The notes under the pieces: generated by a model | Told to the model about the DNA's origin: nothing | Databases searched by the model: none | The model's input: the letters and a program-made list of their open reading frames with translations, nothing else | Shown: positions 1 to 8,445 of the stretch, piece by piece | How the letters are laid out: the number at the start of each line of letters is the position of its first letter | Numbering within the stretch: the stretch's first letter is position 1 | Made by a program: the position numbers and the translations under genes | Assembly (NCBI GenBank): GCA_013153295.1 | Contig: JAADEV010000107.1 | Span: 1 to 19,403, forward strand | From: Aquificota bacterium | Lineage (GTDB): Bacteria > Aquificota > Aquificia > Aquificales > Hydrogenothermaceae | Direction: 5' to 3' | DNA: 19,403 bases

Positions 1-6
1 TTCAAA

Positions 7-36
7 TTGGCTAAATTGGGAAAAATCAGGTATACT
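7..36 (+). promoter_or_regulatory. Candidate sigma-70-type promoter for the HIT/lapA/lpxB genes
   Basis: A TTGGCT box at 7-12 and a TATACT box at 31-36 are separated by 18 nt, so transcription would start near 43, just ahead of the ribosome binding site of the first gene. Both boxes differ from consensus. This is a pattern match only, and the true operon start could lie outside the window. Confidence 0.35.
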
Positions 37-62
37 GTTAGGGATTTTTGGAGGGGTTTTAT

Positions 63-569
63 ATGGAGAGATTATACTCCCCGTGGAGAAGCCAGTATAT
101 AGAAACCTACGATAAGATGGAAGGGTGTTTTCTGTGTGAAGCGGCTAAACACCCTGAGGAAGACGAAAAAAGGCTTGTCCTGTATAGGGGGGAAAAGGCT
201 TTTATTATTATGAACCTGTTTCCCTATAATGCCGGTCATCTAATGGTTGTCCCATACAAGCATACAGGGGATTTCTTACAGCTTGATATGGAAACCTTGT
301 GTGAAATATCAAAACTAACCCAACTTTCAATAAAAGCCCTAAAGATTGCCCTTAAACCAGATGGATTTAATTTAGGTTATAATTTAGGTAGGGTTGCAGG
401 GGCAGGTCTTGAAGACCATATACACGAACATATTGTCCCAAGGTGGAACGGGGACACGAATTTTATGCCTGTTTTAGCAGATGTTAGGGTTATCTCCCAA
501 GACCTTAGGGAGATTTATAAAAAGTTAAAGAAAACAATAAACCAGATAGAGGGCGAAGATGTGGAATAA
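63..569 (+). CDS. HIT-family nucleotide hydrolase/transferase (Ap4A phosphorylase-like)
   Basis: This is a histidine-triad protein of 168 residues. The triad appears as DHIHEHIVPRW, with His119, His121 and His123, and in this family the middle histidine attacks the alpha-phosphate of a dinucleoside polyphosphate or AMP ester. The core strand segment NLFPYNAGHLMVVP precedes it, and an N-terminal CFLC pair (Cys22, Cys25) resembles the zinc-binding knuckle of many HIT hydrolases. An in-frame TTG at 48 would add five residues, but ATG at 63 is chosen because GGAGGGG at 50-56 lies 6 nt before it. The stop overlaps the lapA start by 11 nt, which suggests coupled translation. The family is clear; the substrate (Ap4A, AMP-lysine or another) cannot be told from sequence. 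Confidence 0.9.
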   Translation: MERLYSPWRSQYIETYDKMEGCFLCEAAKHPEEDEKRLVLYRGEKAFIIMNLFPYNAGHLMVVPYKHTGDFLQLDMETLCEISKLTQLSIKALKIALKPDGFNLGYNLGRVAGAGLEDHIHEHIVPRWNGDTNFMPVLADVRVISQDLREIYKKLKKTINQIEGEDVE

Positions 570-951
570 GATTAAACTGTTAATCTGGCTTATTATCCTT
601 TTAGTGGTGGCTTACTTTGTATCTATGAACACCCAGCCAAATGTGTCTGTTAAGTTAATGCCTGATTACCAGACACCTGAGATGCCACTGGCACTTATCA
701 TTATGATAAGTGTTATTATCGGTGGTTTACTAATCCTGTTTTTCACATTTGCAGACTGGCTGAACTTCAAAGTTGAAAAGGTTAAAGCAAAGAGAAGGAT
801 TAAATCCCTTGAAAAGGAACTGGCAAGGTGTCAGGAACAGTTAGAGGAGAAGGAAAAAGAGATAAAAACATTAAAACAGAGAATAGAGGAACTGGAGAAA
901 GAGAAGGAAGAGGCTAATAAGGAAGGGGAACAGGAAGAGAAAGAAGAGTAA
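559..951 (+). CDS. lapA: LapA-domain (DUF1049) inner-membrane protein
   Basis: This 130-residue protein has two hydrophobic segments, about residues 5-22 and 42-64, followed by a highly charged Lys/Glu-rich coiled coil from about 75 to the end. That is the layout of the LapA family; in Escherichia coli LapA works with LapB in controlling LpxC turnover and lipopolysaccharide assembly at the cytoplasmic face of the inner membrane. GAGGG at 549-553 sits 5 nt before the ATG, inside the end of the HIT gene. Direct adjacency to lpxB fits a lipid A role. No LapB-like TPR protein is visible here. The family call rests on topology and the short N-terminal domain, so the precise function is inferred. 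Confidence 0.75.
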   Translation: MWNKIKLLIWLIILLVVAYFVSMNTQPNVSVKLMPDYQTPEMPLALIIMISVIIGGLLILFFTFADWLNFKVEKVKAKRRIKSLEKELARCQEQLEEKEKEIKTLKQRIEELEKEKEEANKEGEQEEKEE

Positions 952-953
952 AA

Positions 954-995
954 CCTTGTATATAGGGGCTGAGATGCCCCTTCTCCTATACAGGG
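954..995 (+). promoter_or_regulatory. Long hairpin in the lapA-lpxB spacer that masks a Shine-Dalgarno sequence
   Basis: The outer arms 954-962 and 987-995 form nine consecutive pairs (one G-U). The inner arms GGGGC (965-969) and GCCCC (976-980) close the loop TGAGAT. The inner 5' arm contains AGGGG at 964-968, spaced 5 nt from an ATG at 974-976 that lies in the loop and the 3' arm. No T-run follows, so it is not an intrinsic terminator. A role as a translational control element for lpxB is inferred. Confidence 0.55.
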
Positions 996-1009
996 TAAGC
1001 CACCGCTAA
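974..1009 (+). CDS. Possible 11-codon leader ORF upstream of lpxB
   Basis: ATG at 974 opens the reading frame MPLLLYRVSHR, which ends at TAA 1007-1009, one base before the lpxB ATG at 1011. A strong SD-like AGGGG lies 5 nt upstream of this ATG. The lpxB start itself has no purine-rich SD: the preceding bases 999-1006 are C-rich, and an in-frame stop at 996-998 rules out an earlier start. Ribosomes finishing this peptide would therefore be well placed to reinitiate at lpxB. Both the SD and the start codon are inside the hairpin at 954-995. The ORF is short enough to arise by chance, so its translation is a hypothesis. Confidence 0.35.
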   Translation: MPLLLYRVSHR

Positions 1010-1010
1010 A

Positions 1011-2153
1011 ATGGGCAAAAGGGTTTTTATAAGTGTTGGGGAAATCTCCGGTGATAACTACGCCTCCCAGCTTGTAAAGAGACTGCCCCAGTTTCAATGG
1101 GTAGGTATAACCGGTCCAAAGATGAGGGAAGCTGGGGTAGAGACTGTAGAGAACCTTGAGAGTATCTCTGTTGTTGGTATCACCGAAGCTATCCCTAAAT
1201 ACTTCCATATTAGGAAAACTTTTAAGAAAGCTGTAAGTGAGTTGGATAAAGGTATAGACCTTCTGGTTGTTGTTGATTTCCCCGGTTTTAACCTGAAGTT
1301 GTTGGAAGAGGCTAAGAAAAGGGGTATAAAAACCGTTTACTTTATAGCACCACAGGTGTGGGCTTGGGGTAAAGGTCGGATACCTAAAATAGCCGAAAAC
1401 ACAGATGTTTTAATCTCTATTTTTCCCTTTGAAAAGCAGGTATACAAAGACTACCTTAACAAACTTAGGGTTGAGTATGTGGGACACCCACTTTTAGATA
1501 TTATTGAAACAGAAACCTCCCTGGAAGAGTATAAAAGGATAGTCGGTATCCCCGCGGAAAAAACAGTTTTTGGTCTCTTCCCCGGAAGTAGGGAAAGTGA
1601 GGTTAAAACTTTACTTCCTATAATGTTAGAGGCATCAAGGTTAATAAAGGAAAAGCGCCCTGACCTACATTTTGTAATCCCCACAACACCAAATATGGAA
1701 GGGCTGGTAAACAGTATAATCCCAAAGGATAGGGCAGATATTACCGTCCTTACCAAGGATAAACTGAAAAACCACTCCTATGAGACGATGAAACACAGTG
1801 TATTTAGTGTTATAGCCTCTGGGACAGCCACCCTTGAGGCAAGTATAATAGGAAACCCTTTCCTGTTGGTCTACAAAGTTTCACCTTTAACATTTTTTAT
1901 AGGTAAACTTCTTGTTTCCATAGACTACCTTGGACTACCTAACATAATCGCAGGTAAAGAGATAGTAAAGGAGTTATTGCAGAAAGATTGTAATCCACAG
2001 AGTATAGCTAACTACTCACTAAAGTATCTTTCTGACAAAGACCTTTACCAAAGAATGAAGCAGGATTTGGCACAGGTAAAGGAAAAGTTAGGGGGTAAGG
2101 GGGCGTTGGACAGAACTGCACAGATAATAAAAGGTCTACTTTCTGGGGAATAG
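1011..2153 (+). CDS. lpxB: Lipid-A-disaccharide synthase
   Basis: This 380-residue GT19 glycosyltransferase condenses UDP-2,3-diacylglucosamine with lipid X to form the beta-1,6 disaccharide of lipid A, at the cytoplasmic side of the inner membrane. Family landmarks in order are the N-terminal SVGEISGD, VVDFPGFN, the APQVWAWG block, VGHPLLD, GLFPGSRESEV, and the C-terminal ASGTATLEA and DYLGLPNIIAGK segments. Length is normal for the family. The only possible start is ATG at 1011, because an in-frame stop at 996-998 lies just upstream and no SD precedes it, which points to coupling with the leader ORF or with lapA. Its 3' end overlaps the convergent siroheme gene by 18 nt. It shows that the organism makes a lipid A-bearing outer membrane. 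Confidence 0.96.
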   Translation: MGKRVFISVGEISGDNYASQLVKRLPQFQWVGITGPKMREAGVETVENLESISVVGITEAIPKYFHIRKTFKKAVSELDKGIDLLVVVDFPGFNLKLLEEAKKRGIKTVYFIAPQVWAWGKGRIPKIAENTDVLISIFPFEKQVYKDYLNKLRVEYVGHPLLDIIETETSLEEYKRIVGIPAEKTVFGLFPGSRESEVKTLLPIMLEASRLIKEKRPDLHFVIPTTPNMEGLVNSIIPKDRADITVLTKDKLKNHSYETMKHSVFSVIASGTATLEASIIGNPFLLVYKVSPLTFFIGKLLVSIDYLGLPNIIAGKEIVKELLQKDCNPQSIANYSLKYLSDKDLYQRMKQDLAQVKEKLGGKGALDRTAQIIKGLLSGE

Positions 2154-2696
2154 CCTTTCAACAAGCTGTATTATCCTTTTCTGCCTTTCCTCTCCCTTTG
2201 GAAGGCTGTTTCTAAGGTTTTTAACCTGATTTAGTATATCCTCTAAATTCTCAGGTAGGCACTGCTGTATATACTTCCTTAGTTTTGCAGATAAACCAGG
2301 GGCTTCCCCTGAGGTGGTTATCCCTATTACAACATCTTCCCTTTTTACATACGCAGGGAATATAAAATCACAGTAATCTGGGCTGTCTACAGAGTTTACC
2401 ATTATCTTTTTGTCCCTTGTATACTGGAAAATCTCTTTTTGGAGGGGAATATCATCAACGGCTACTATAACAATATCAACCCCGTCAAGGTCTGTAAATC
2501 TAAACTCCCTTTCCTCAAATGGTATACTGTTTTGTTCAAGGTAGGATTTTACCTGTGGGGAAAACCCCTTTGCCACAACCTTTAGGTTTGGCTTAAACGG
2601 TAGTATCTTCTCTATTTTACGGAAGGCTACCTGACCCCCTCCTATAATCAGAACATTTTTACCTTTTAGGTTAACAAACATAGGGAATAAAGCCAT
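2136..2696 (-). CDS. Precorrin-2 dehydrogenase / sirohydrochlorin ferrochelatase (Met8/SirC type)
   Basis: This 186-residue protein carries an N-terminal NAD-binding Rossmann segment (NVLIIGGGQVAFRK, about 14-27) and the NSVDSPDYCDFIFPA block. Asp104 of that block matches the catalytic aspartate of the CysG N-terminal module. The sequence GITTSGEAPGLSAKLR corresponds to the conserved Ser-rich stretch after it. The family oxidises precorrin-2 to sirohydrochlorin with NAD+ and, in bifunctional members, inserts iron to give siroheme. No uroporphyrinogen methyltransferase domain is fused, so that step must be encoded elsewhere. GGAG lies 6 nt before the ATG, and the gap after the lepA stop is 3 nt, so it is cotranscribed with lepA. 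Whether it also chelates iron cannot be decided from sequence. Confidence 0.88.
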   Translation of the reverse strand: MALFPMFVNLKGKNVLIIGGGQVAFRKIEKILPFKPNLKVVAKGFSPQVKSYLEQNSIPFEEREFRFTDLDGVDIVIVAVDDIPLQKEIFQYTRDKKIMVNSVDSPDYCDFIFPAYVKREDVVIGITTSGEAPGLSAKLRKYIQQCLPENLEDILNQVKNLRNSLPKGEERQKRIIQLVERLFPRK

Positions 2697-2699
2697 TTT

Positions 2700-4502
2700 T
2701 TACTCCGCTTTTAGGATACTTAAAAATGCTTCCTGTGGTAGTTCAACCTTACCAAGCTGTTTCATTCTTTTCTTCCCTTTCTTCTGTTTCTCAAGTAGTT
2801 TTTTCTTCCTTGTTATATCACCACCATAACATTTAGCTAAAACATCTTTTCTAAGTGGTGGTATCTTTGCAGAGGCTACAACTTTAGAACCTATTACCGC
2901 CTGTATTCTAACCTCAAATAACTGCCTTGGTATAACCTCCCTCATTTTGTCAACAAGGTTTCTACCTACCCTGTAAGCCTTTTCCCTGTGGACTATAAAA
3001 GAGAGGGCATCTACCAACTCCCCGTTTATCTTTATATCCATCTTAACAAGGTCTCCCTCCCTGTAATCCTTAAACTCGTAATCAAATGAGGCGTATCCCC
3101 TTGTGGCTGTTTTTAGCTTATCGTGGAAATCAAACAGCACCTCTGCCATAGGTATATCGTATCTAAGGAGGACTGTTTTTTTGTCTATATACTCAAAGGA
3201 TTTTTGTATCCCCCTTTTTTCCTGAACAAGTTGCATTATAGCCCCTACATAATCGTTTGGGGTGATTATATTTGCCTCAATGTAAGGTTCCAGTATCTTT
3301 TCTATCTGGGACGGTTCTGGCATCTGGGCAGGGTTTCTAACCTCTATCTCTTCACCTTTTTTTGTTATAACCTTATAAATAACATTTGGGGCTGTGGTTA
3401 TTAACTCTATATCATACTCCCTTTCAAGCCTTTCCTGAACAATCTCCATATGTAAAAGTCCTAAGAAGCCACACCTAAAGCCAAGACCGAGGGCTGGGGA
3501 ACTTTCCATTTCGTATGTTATAGCCGCATCATTTATTGAGTATTTCTCAAGGGCGTCCCTTAAATCCTCAAACAGTGTTGAACCTGTAGGATACAGCCCT
3601 GCGTAAACCATCGGCTTTGCAGGTCTGAAGCCGGGTATAGGTTCATCTGTTGGGTTTGAGGCGTCTGTGATAGTATCACCTATCCTAATATCCCTAACAT
3701 CTTTTATAGCCGCCGCTATGTAGCCAACATCTCCTGCTTTTAGGCTGTCCATCTGTGTCATATGTGGTGTTTGTGCCCCAACCTCTGTAATCTCAAACTC
3801 CTTCCCTGTGGACATAAGCCTTATTTTTGTTCCCTTTTTAGCCTCACCGTCTACAATACGGACAAAGGCAACAGCCCCCCTGTAGGCGTCGTAGTAGGAA
3901 TCAAATATAAGTGCCTTTAGTGGCTTGTTTTCGTCCCCTTTAGGTGGTGGTATTTTGTTTACAATAGCCTCAAGTATATCCTGTATACCTATACCAGCCT
4001 TACCTGATGCAAGTATAGCCTCCTCAGGGTCTAAACCTAAAACCTCTTCTATCTGCTGTTTAATCCTGTCAACATCTGCAGATGGTAGGTCTATTTTGTT
4101 TATAACAGGTATTATCTCCAAATCCTGTTCAAGGGCTTGCCAGAATGTTGCTATTGTTTGGGCTTCTATCCCTTGGGTAGCGTCTATTAGTAGTAATGCC
4201 CCTTCACAAGCGGCAAGGGAACGGGACACCTCATAACCGAAATCCACGTGTCCGGGGGTGTCAATTAGATGGAGTGTGTAGTTATTACCATCTTTAGCCT
4301 TGTAGTTAAGCCTTACTGCCTGTAGTTTTATTGTTATACCCCTTTCCCTTTCTATATCCAGTGTGTCAAGTAGCTGGTCTTTCTTTTCCCTCTCCTGAAT
4401 AGCCCCTGTATACTCCATAAGCCTGTCTGCTAAGGTAGATTTACCGTGGTCTACGTGGGCAATTATAGAAAAGTTTCTTATATACTTTAGCCTGTCTCCC
4501 AT
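2700..4502 (-). CDS. lepA: Elongation factor 4 (LepA), ribosome-associated GTPase
   Basis: This 600-residue translational GTPase has a complete G domain: P-loop AHVDHGKS at 15-22, switch I RERGITI, DTPGH at 81-85 and NKID at 135-138. The later half carries the LepA-specific [20 protein letters not shown] segment and a C-terminal domain ending [14 protein letters not shown]4 binds the ribosome in a tRNA-like manner and affects back-translocation, stalled elongation and 30S biogenesis. Length is typical. ATG at 4502 is preceded by AAGGA. It is the first gene of a two-gene minus-strand unit and diverges from the molybdoenzyme gene. Confidence 0.98.
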   Translation of the reverse strand: MGDRLKYIRNFSIIAHVDHGKSTLADRLMEYTGAIQEREKKDQLLDTLDIERERGITIKLQAVRLNYKAKDGNNYTLHLIDTPGHVDFGYEVSRSLAACEGALLLIDATQGIEAQTIATFWQALEQDLEIIPVINKIDLPSADVDRIKQQIEEVLGLDPEEAILASGKAGIGIQDILEAIVNKIPPPKGDENKPLKALIFDSYYDAYRGAVAFVRIVDGEAKKGTKIRLMSTGKEFEITEVGAQTPHMTQMDSLKAGDVGYIAAAIKDVRDIRIGDTITDASNPTDEPIPGFRPAKPMVYAGLYPTGSTLFEDLRDALEKYSINDAAITYEMESSPALGLGFRCGFLGLLHMEIVQERLEREYDIELITTAPNVIYKVITKKGEEIEVRNPAQMPEPSQIEKILEPYIEANIITPNDYVGAIMQLVQEKRGIQKSFEYIDKKTVLLRYDIPMAEVLFDFHDKLKTATRGYASFDYEFKDYREGDLVKMDIKINGELVDALSFIVHREKAYRVGRNLVDKMREVIPRQLFEVRIQAVIGSKVVASAKIPPLRKDVLAKCYGGDITRKKKLLEKQKKGKKRMKQLGKVELPQEAFLSILKAE

Positions 4503-4537
4503 ACAGTCCTTATCTCCATCTTTTGTTTACAAAAAAT

Positions 4538-4566
4538 ATTGTATACCTTGAACACAACCTAACCAA
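4538..4566 (-). promoter_or_regulatory. Candidate promoter for lepA
   Basis: On the minus strand TTGGTT (4566-4561) and TACAAT (4543-4538) are separated by exactly 17 nt, placing a start near 4531, about 30 nt before the lepA ATG. The region is AT-rich and lies between two divergent genes, which supports a promoter here. Confidence 0.5.
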
Positions 4567-4575
4567 CCCTAACCT

Positions 4576-4606
4576 TTGTCATCATTTAGAATGTGGTCTT
4601 TATGAT
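4576..4606 (+). promoter_or_regulatory. Candidate promoter for the formate-dehydrogenase-like gene
   Basis: TTGTCA (4576-4581) and TATGAT (4601-4606) each match the sigma-70 hexamers at five of six positions, but the spacer is 19 nt, longer than ideal. If it is used, transcription starts near 4613. That would exclude the upstream start codons at 4593 and 4602 and favour GTG at 4638. Confidence 0.35.
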
Positions 4607-4637
4607 ACTATTTAAAGAAAAAAGCAGGGGTCTGTCT

Positions 4638-6707
4638 GTGGTTGTTGATACTGTTTGTGTTTACTGTGGTGTAGGGTGTGATATATCCTTCTCAGTTGAT
4701 AATGGGGAGATAAAAAAAGCATTTGCAAAGAAGGAAGGGACAGTATCCCAAGGAAACCTGTGTATAAAAGGTAGAAAAGGTTGGGAGTTTTTATACTCTA
4801 AAAACAGAATAACAAAGCCAAGGATTAGTAAAAAATTTATTAACAAAAATAAAGATTTATTCCCAAAGGATATAAAAAACAGGCTTAAAGACCTTGTTGA
4901 TAAAGGGGATTACTACGAAAGTAGCCTTGATTTTGCCTACCGTGTTGTTGGGTGGAAGCTAAAGGAGATAATCCAGAAATACTCACCTTACGCAGTTGCA
5001 GGAATAGGCGGTGCAAGGACAAACTGCGAAAGTGCATACCTTTTCCAAAAATTTATTAGAGAGTATATAGGTTCACCACATATAGATAACTGTGCAAGGG
5101 TTTGCCACTCCCCATCACTAAAAGGGCTAAGGACTACAATCGGGGAAGGGGCGGCAACAAATCCCTTTGATGATATAGAAAAGGCAGAGTTTGTTATGGT
5201 AATAGGTTCTAACACAACTTACGCCCACCCAATAGTAGCCAACCGTCTTATAAAAGGTGTAAAAAAAGGATTGTCCTTGGCTGTTGTAGATGTTAGACAG
5301 ATACCCCTCAGCCGTTTTGCAAAGTATCACCTTACAATACCCTTTGAAAGCAACCTTTTGGTGCTTAATATGATGGCAAGGGTGATACTGCAAGAAGAAC
5401 TTTACAACAGGGATTTTATAAAGGAAAGGGTTAAAGGGTTTGAGGAGTATAAAGAGGCAATACTAAACGACCCCTATACAGACCCAGACCTGTTTAAAAA
5501 AATAGAAGGATACCAACACCTAACAGACCAGATAAAGGCAGTGGCAAGGGAGTATGCCACAAAAAGATCTATGATACTTTGGGGGTTAGGTATTACAGAA
5601 CATACAGATGGAAGCTACAGCGTAATGGCTTTAAGCCACCTTTCCCTTTTAACAGGTAATATTGGTAAAGAAGGTGCAGGGCTTATGCCTTTAAGGGGTC
5701 AGAACAATGTTCAAGGTGCCTGTGATATGGGATGTTTACCATACTACGCCCCAGACTACAAAAAACCACAGGAAGAGGGGCTGATGACCCCAGATATTAT
5801 ACAGGGAATATTAGATGGAAAAATAAAAGCTGTTTACAACATTGGGGAGGATATTGCCCATATACACGCAAACCAAAGTAAGATACATAAAGCCCTTGAA
5901 AAATTAGAGTTCTTAGTTGTTAACGAGTTATTCCCAAATGGTATAACACAGTTTGCAGATGTGGTTTTCGGTGTTAAAAGTGGATATGAAAAGGAAGGTA
6001 TATACATAAACGCAGAAAGGAGATTACACCTTGCCCAGCCTGTAATAAAGTCTGAACTTCCAGACGACTGGGAGGTTTTAAATGGCATAATAAAGGAGAT
6101 GGGCTACAAAACAGGCTACACCACCACTGAAGATGTTTGGAATGAGGTTAGGCAGGTTGCAAAGGACAGGTTTTCAGGGGCTACATACCAAAAGCTAAAG
6201 AAACAGCCACTAAAAGGTTTACAGTGGCCTGTTAACAGCAAAGATACACCTATACTACATATAAGCAAATTTAGAACACCCGACGGTAAGGCAAGGTTTG
6301 TTTACAAAGGTTGGAAAAAAAGGGGAATGGTGGAGGAACTTCTTAATAAGGGAAAGGTGGAAGGGTTTTACCTTACAACAGGTAGAGACCTTATCCATTA
6401 CAACAACGCCGCCCAAACAAAAGAGTGTAAATCCCTTTTATCAAGGTTGGATAAAGATATACTCTACATAAGTATCAAAGATAAGGAAAGGGTAGGAGGA
6501 ACGAAAAGGGCGATAATCAGGTCTAAATACGGGGAAAGTGGCGTTCTACAAGTTGAGTATGTGGACTGGCTGGAAAAATCCACATTGTATACAACATTCC
6601 ACTTTATAAACAGTAAGGTTAACTTCCTTTTCGGTGATGAAGGGGACAGCTTTGTAAAAACATCAAGGTTCAAAAGTGTAAAGGTAGAAATAATATTAAT
6701 AGAGTAA
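4638..6707 (+). CDS. Formate dehydrogenase-like molybdopterin oxidoreductase, catalytic subunit (Cys type)
   Basis: A 689-residue bis-MGD enzyme of the DMSO-reductase superfamily. CVYCGVGC plus a fourth Cys (residues 7, 10, 14 and 42) bind the proximal [4Fe-4S] cluster. The active-site segment CARVCHSPSLKG places Cys156 (TGC codon, 5103-5105) and the next His where FdhF-type formate dehydrogenases have Sec/Cys-His. GQNNVQGACDMG and the C-terminal TGRDLIHYNN complete the cofactor-binding landmarks. The start is uncertain: GTG 4638 has AGGGG 7 nt upstream, whereas GTG 4593 and ATG 4602 lack an SD and would add 15 and 12 residues. The N-terminal ferredoxin domains of larger FdhA proteins are absent, no Tat signal is seen, and no electron-transfer subunit adjoins it, so its partner is unknown. 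Its substrate could be formate or another oxyanion or aldehyde. Confidence 0.85.
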   Translation: MVVDTVCVYCGVGCDISFSVDNGEIKKAFAKKEGTVSQGNLCIKGRKGWEFLYSKNRITKPRISKKFINKNKDLFPKDIKNRLKDLVDKGDYYESSLDFAYRVVGWKLKEIIQKYSPYAVAGIGGARTNCESAYLFQKFIREYIGSPHIDNCARVCHSPSLKGLRTTIGEGAATNPFDDIEKAEFVMVIGSNTTYAHPIVANRLIKGVKKGLSLAVVDVRQIPLSRFAKYHLTIPFESNLLVLNMMARVILQEELYNRDFIKERVKGFEEYKEAILNDPYTDPDLFKKIEGYQHLTDQIKAVAREYATKRSMILWGLGITEHTDGSYSVMALSHLSLLTGNIGKEGAGLMPLRGQNNVQGACDMGCLPYYAPDYKKPQEEGLMTPDIIQGILDGKIKAVYNIGEDIAHIHANQSKIHKALEKLEFLVVNELFPNGITQFADVVFGVKSGYEKEGIYINAERRLHLAQPVIKSELPDDWEVLNGIIKEMGYKTGYTTTEDVWNEVRQVAKDRFSGATYQKLKKQPLKGLQWPVNSKDTPILHISKFRTPDGKARFVYKGWKKRGMVEELLNKGKVEGFYLTTGRDLIHYNNAAQTKECKSLLSRLDKDILYISIKDKERVGGTKRAIIRSKYGESGVLQVEYVDWLEKSTLYTTFHFINSKVNFLFGDEGDSFVKTSRFKSVKVEIILIE

Positions 6708-6711
6708 GTTA

Positions 6712-8445
6712 TCATTTAGACAGATACTCTTTTATATTTTGGGCTACCCTTTGGGGTATGCCTAACTTTTCCAGTTCCTCAACAGAAGCCTTAGCTATAT
6801 TGTCCACAGTTTTGTAAGTTCTGTATAGTATCTCTTTCCTTTTTTTCCCTACACCTTCTATCTGGTCTAAAACTTCCTTTAAAGCCCCTTTTTCCCTAAG
6901 TTTCCTGTTGTAGAAAAGGGCAAATCTGTGGGCTTCGTCCCTTATCTGGGTGAACAACTTCAGTAAAGGTTGCTGGTCAAACAGGTGAACCTCTTTACCG
7001 TCATCTGTGTATATAACCTCTTCCTTTTTGGCTATAGAGAATATACGGAGACCTTTTAAGCCAAGAACTTCTTTTACAGCTAATCCCTGTGAAAGCTGTC
7101 CCTTTCCCCCGTCTATCAAAACCAGTGGTAAATCTTCCATCTCCCTGTATTTCTTAAACCTACGGTATAAAACCTCCCTTAGCGAGGCATAATCGTCTAC
7201 ACCAACTACCGTTTTTACCTTAAATCTCCTGTATTCCCTTTTGTTCATACTGCCATCTTCCCAAACAACACAGGAACCTACAGTATACTCCCCTTGTAGT
7301 GTGGAAATATCAAACCCTTCTATCCTGTTTGGCAGTTCAAAGCCAAAAACCTCTTTAAACTTCTCCTTTAAAGCTGTTGTATCTGTGTATGTAAAGTTCC
7401 TCTGTATAAAGTTCTGTATCTGTGGTGGTATGCTGTTGTCTATACTAACCGGTTGGGATTTTTTGTTTGAAAGCCACTTTTTTATATTTTCCTTTTCTGA
7501 TAGTGGACTGTTTACCAGTATAAGTGGGGGTATGTAGTTTCCACTGCTGTAATACTCTACTATCACTTTATCTGTAAAATTTTCATCTATCCCCTGTTGT
7601 TTCAGCTGTAAAAACTGTTTCCCTACTACCGTTCTACCCCTTACAACTATAAGTAATACCTGTTTCCCTGAAAAGTAGAATATGTCCGCCTCTTCAATAG
7701 GTAGTCCTACTGTATCCTGTTTTTTCACAAGGTTTTCCATTGCTGTAATCTGGTCTCTTACTACAGCCGCCTTTTCAAATAACATCTTTTGTGTGTATTC
7801 CCCTATTCTGTCGTAAAGCTGGGATAAAACAGTTTTAACATTCCCAGAGAGGAATGCCTTTGCTGACTTTACATCAAGTTTATACTCTTTTTTATTTATC
7901 TTTCCAACACAGGGGGCAGAGCATAAACCAAGATGGTAATCAAAACAGACCATACTTCTTTTTGGCATAGGTTCACAGGTTCTAAGTTTAAATACTTTAT
8001 GTATAAGGTCTTTCATCGCCCTTGCAGTCCTTGACGGTAGGAAAGGTCCAAAATACTCACCTTTTATTTCCCCATACTTTCTGCTTATAAGGACTGTAGG
8101 GTATTCATCGTCGGTGATAACAAGCATAGGGTAGCCTGAGCCAGACTTAAGTCTAACATTGTATTTAGGCTTATACTGTTTGATTAACTCATTTTCAAGT
8201 AGGAATGCTTCGTAATCTGTGGCAGTTGTAATCCATTCTAAGGTTTGGCTTTCTGTGAATATCCTTTGTTCTTTAGGGTCTGTTTTTGTTGCCTGTAGGT
8301 GTCCTTTAAGGCGGTTTTTCAGGTTTTTTGCCTTCCCTATGTATATATACTTTCCCTTTTCCCCTTTAAACAGGTATACTCCACTTTCCTCTGGGGCTTT
8401 GTCTATGGTTTCTTTCCATCTCTCATAATGCACAACAGCCTTCAT
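6712..8445 (-). CDS. uvrC: Excinuclease ABC subunit C
   Basis: UvrC makes the 3' and 5' incisions around bulky lesions after UvrA/UvrB recognition. Visible domains in the 577 residues are the N-terminal GIY-YIG nuclease (GVYLF at 22-26, YIYIGKAKNLKNRL at 34-46), a UVR/UvrB-interacting segment near 205-235 (FEKAAVVRDQITAMENL), the RNase H-like nuclease (IEGFDIS, VLIDGGKGQLS, DEAHRFA), and C-terminal helix-hairpin-helix motifs (IEGVGKKRKEIL, LGIPQRVAQNI). ATG at 8445 is kept, but GTG at 8433 has the better SD (GAAGG, 5 nt) and would remove four residues. The start overlaps the redoxin gene by 23 nt. The 3' end lies 4 nt from the convergent molybdoenzyme gene. Confidence 0.97.
   Translation of the reverse strand: MKAVVHYERWKETIDKAPEESGVYLFKGEKGKYIYIGKAKNLKNRLKGHLQATKTDPKEQRIFTESQTLEWITTATDYEAFLLENELIKQYKPKYNVRLKSGSGYPMLVITDDEYPTVLISRKYGEIKGEYFGPFLPSRTARAMKDLIHKVFKLRTCEPMPKRSMVCFDYHLGLCSAPCVGKINKKEYKLDVKSAKAFLSGNVKTVLSQLYDRIGEYTQKMLFEKAAVVRDQITAMENLVKKQDTVGLPIEEADIFYFSGKQVLLIVVRGRTVVGKQFLQLKQQGIDENFTDKVIVEYYSSGNYIPPLILVNSPLSEKENIKKWLSNKKSQPVSIDNSIPPQIQNFIQRNFTYTDTTALKEKFKEVFGFELPNRIEGFDISTLQGEYTVGSCVVWEDGSMNKREYRRFKVKTVVGVDDYASLREVLYRRFKKYREMEDLPLVLIDGGKGQLSQGLAVKEVLGLKGLRIFSIAKKEEVIYTDDGKEVHLFDQQPLLKLFTQIRDEAHRFALFYNRKLREKGALKEVLDQIEGVGKKRKEILYRTYKTVDNIAKASVEELEKLGIPQRVAQNIKEYLSK

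Noticed and set aside
965..980. Thi-box-like CTGAGA in the lapA-lpxB spacer (possible TPP riboswitch)
   Set aside because: Only the CTGAGA word matches. The conserved second half (CCTGAT with GGATAATGCC and the closing P1) is absent, the spacer is too short, and lpxB is unrelated to thiamine.
831..1208. Minus-strand open frame of 125 codons across the lapA end and the lpxB start
   Set aside because: It is Ser/Phe-rich antisense of Lys/Glu-rich coding sequence, covers two well-supported genes and their spacer, and shows no family features.
4593..4604. GTG 4593 or ATG 4602 as the start of the molybdoenzyme
   Set aside because: Neither has an SD, both lie on or before a likely -10 box, and the added residues do not resemble the family N-terminus. 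GTG 4638 has AGGGG at 7 nt. Experimental N-terminal data could still overturn this.
5103..5105. Possible selenocysteine site in the molybdoenzyme
   Set aside because: The codon is TGC, which encodes cysteine, and no in-frame TGA interrupts the gene.
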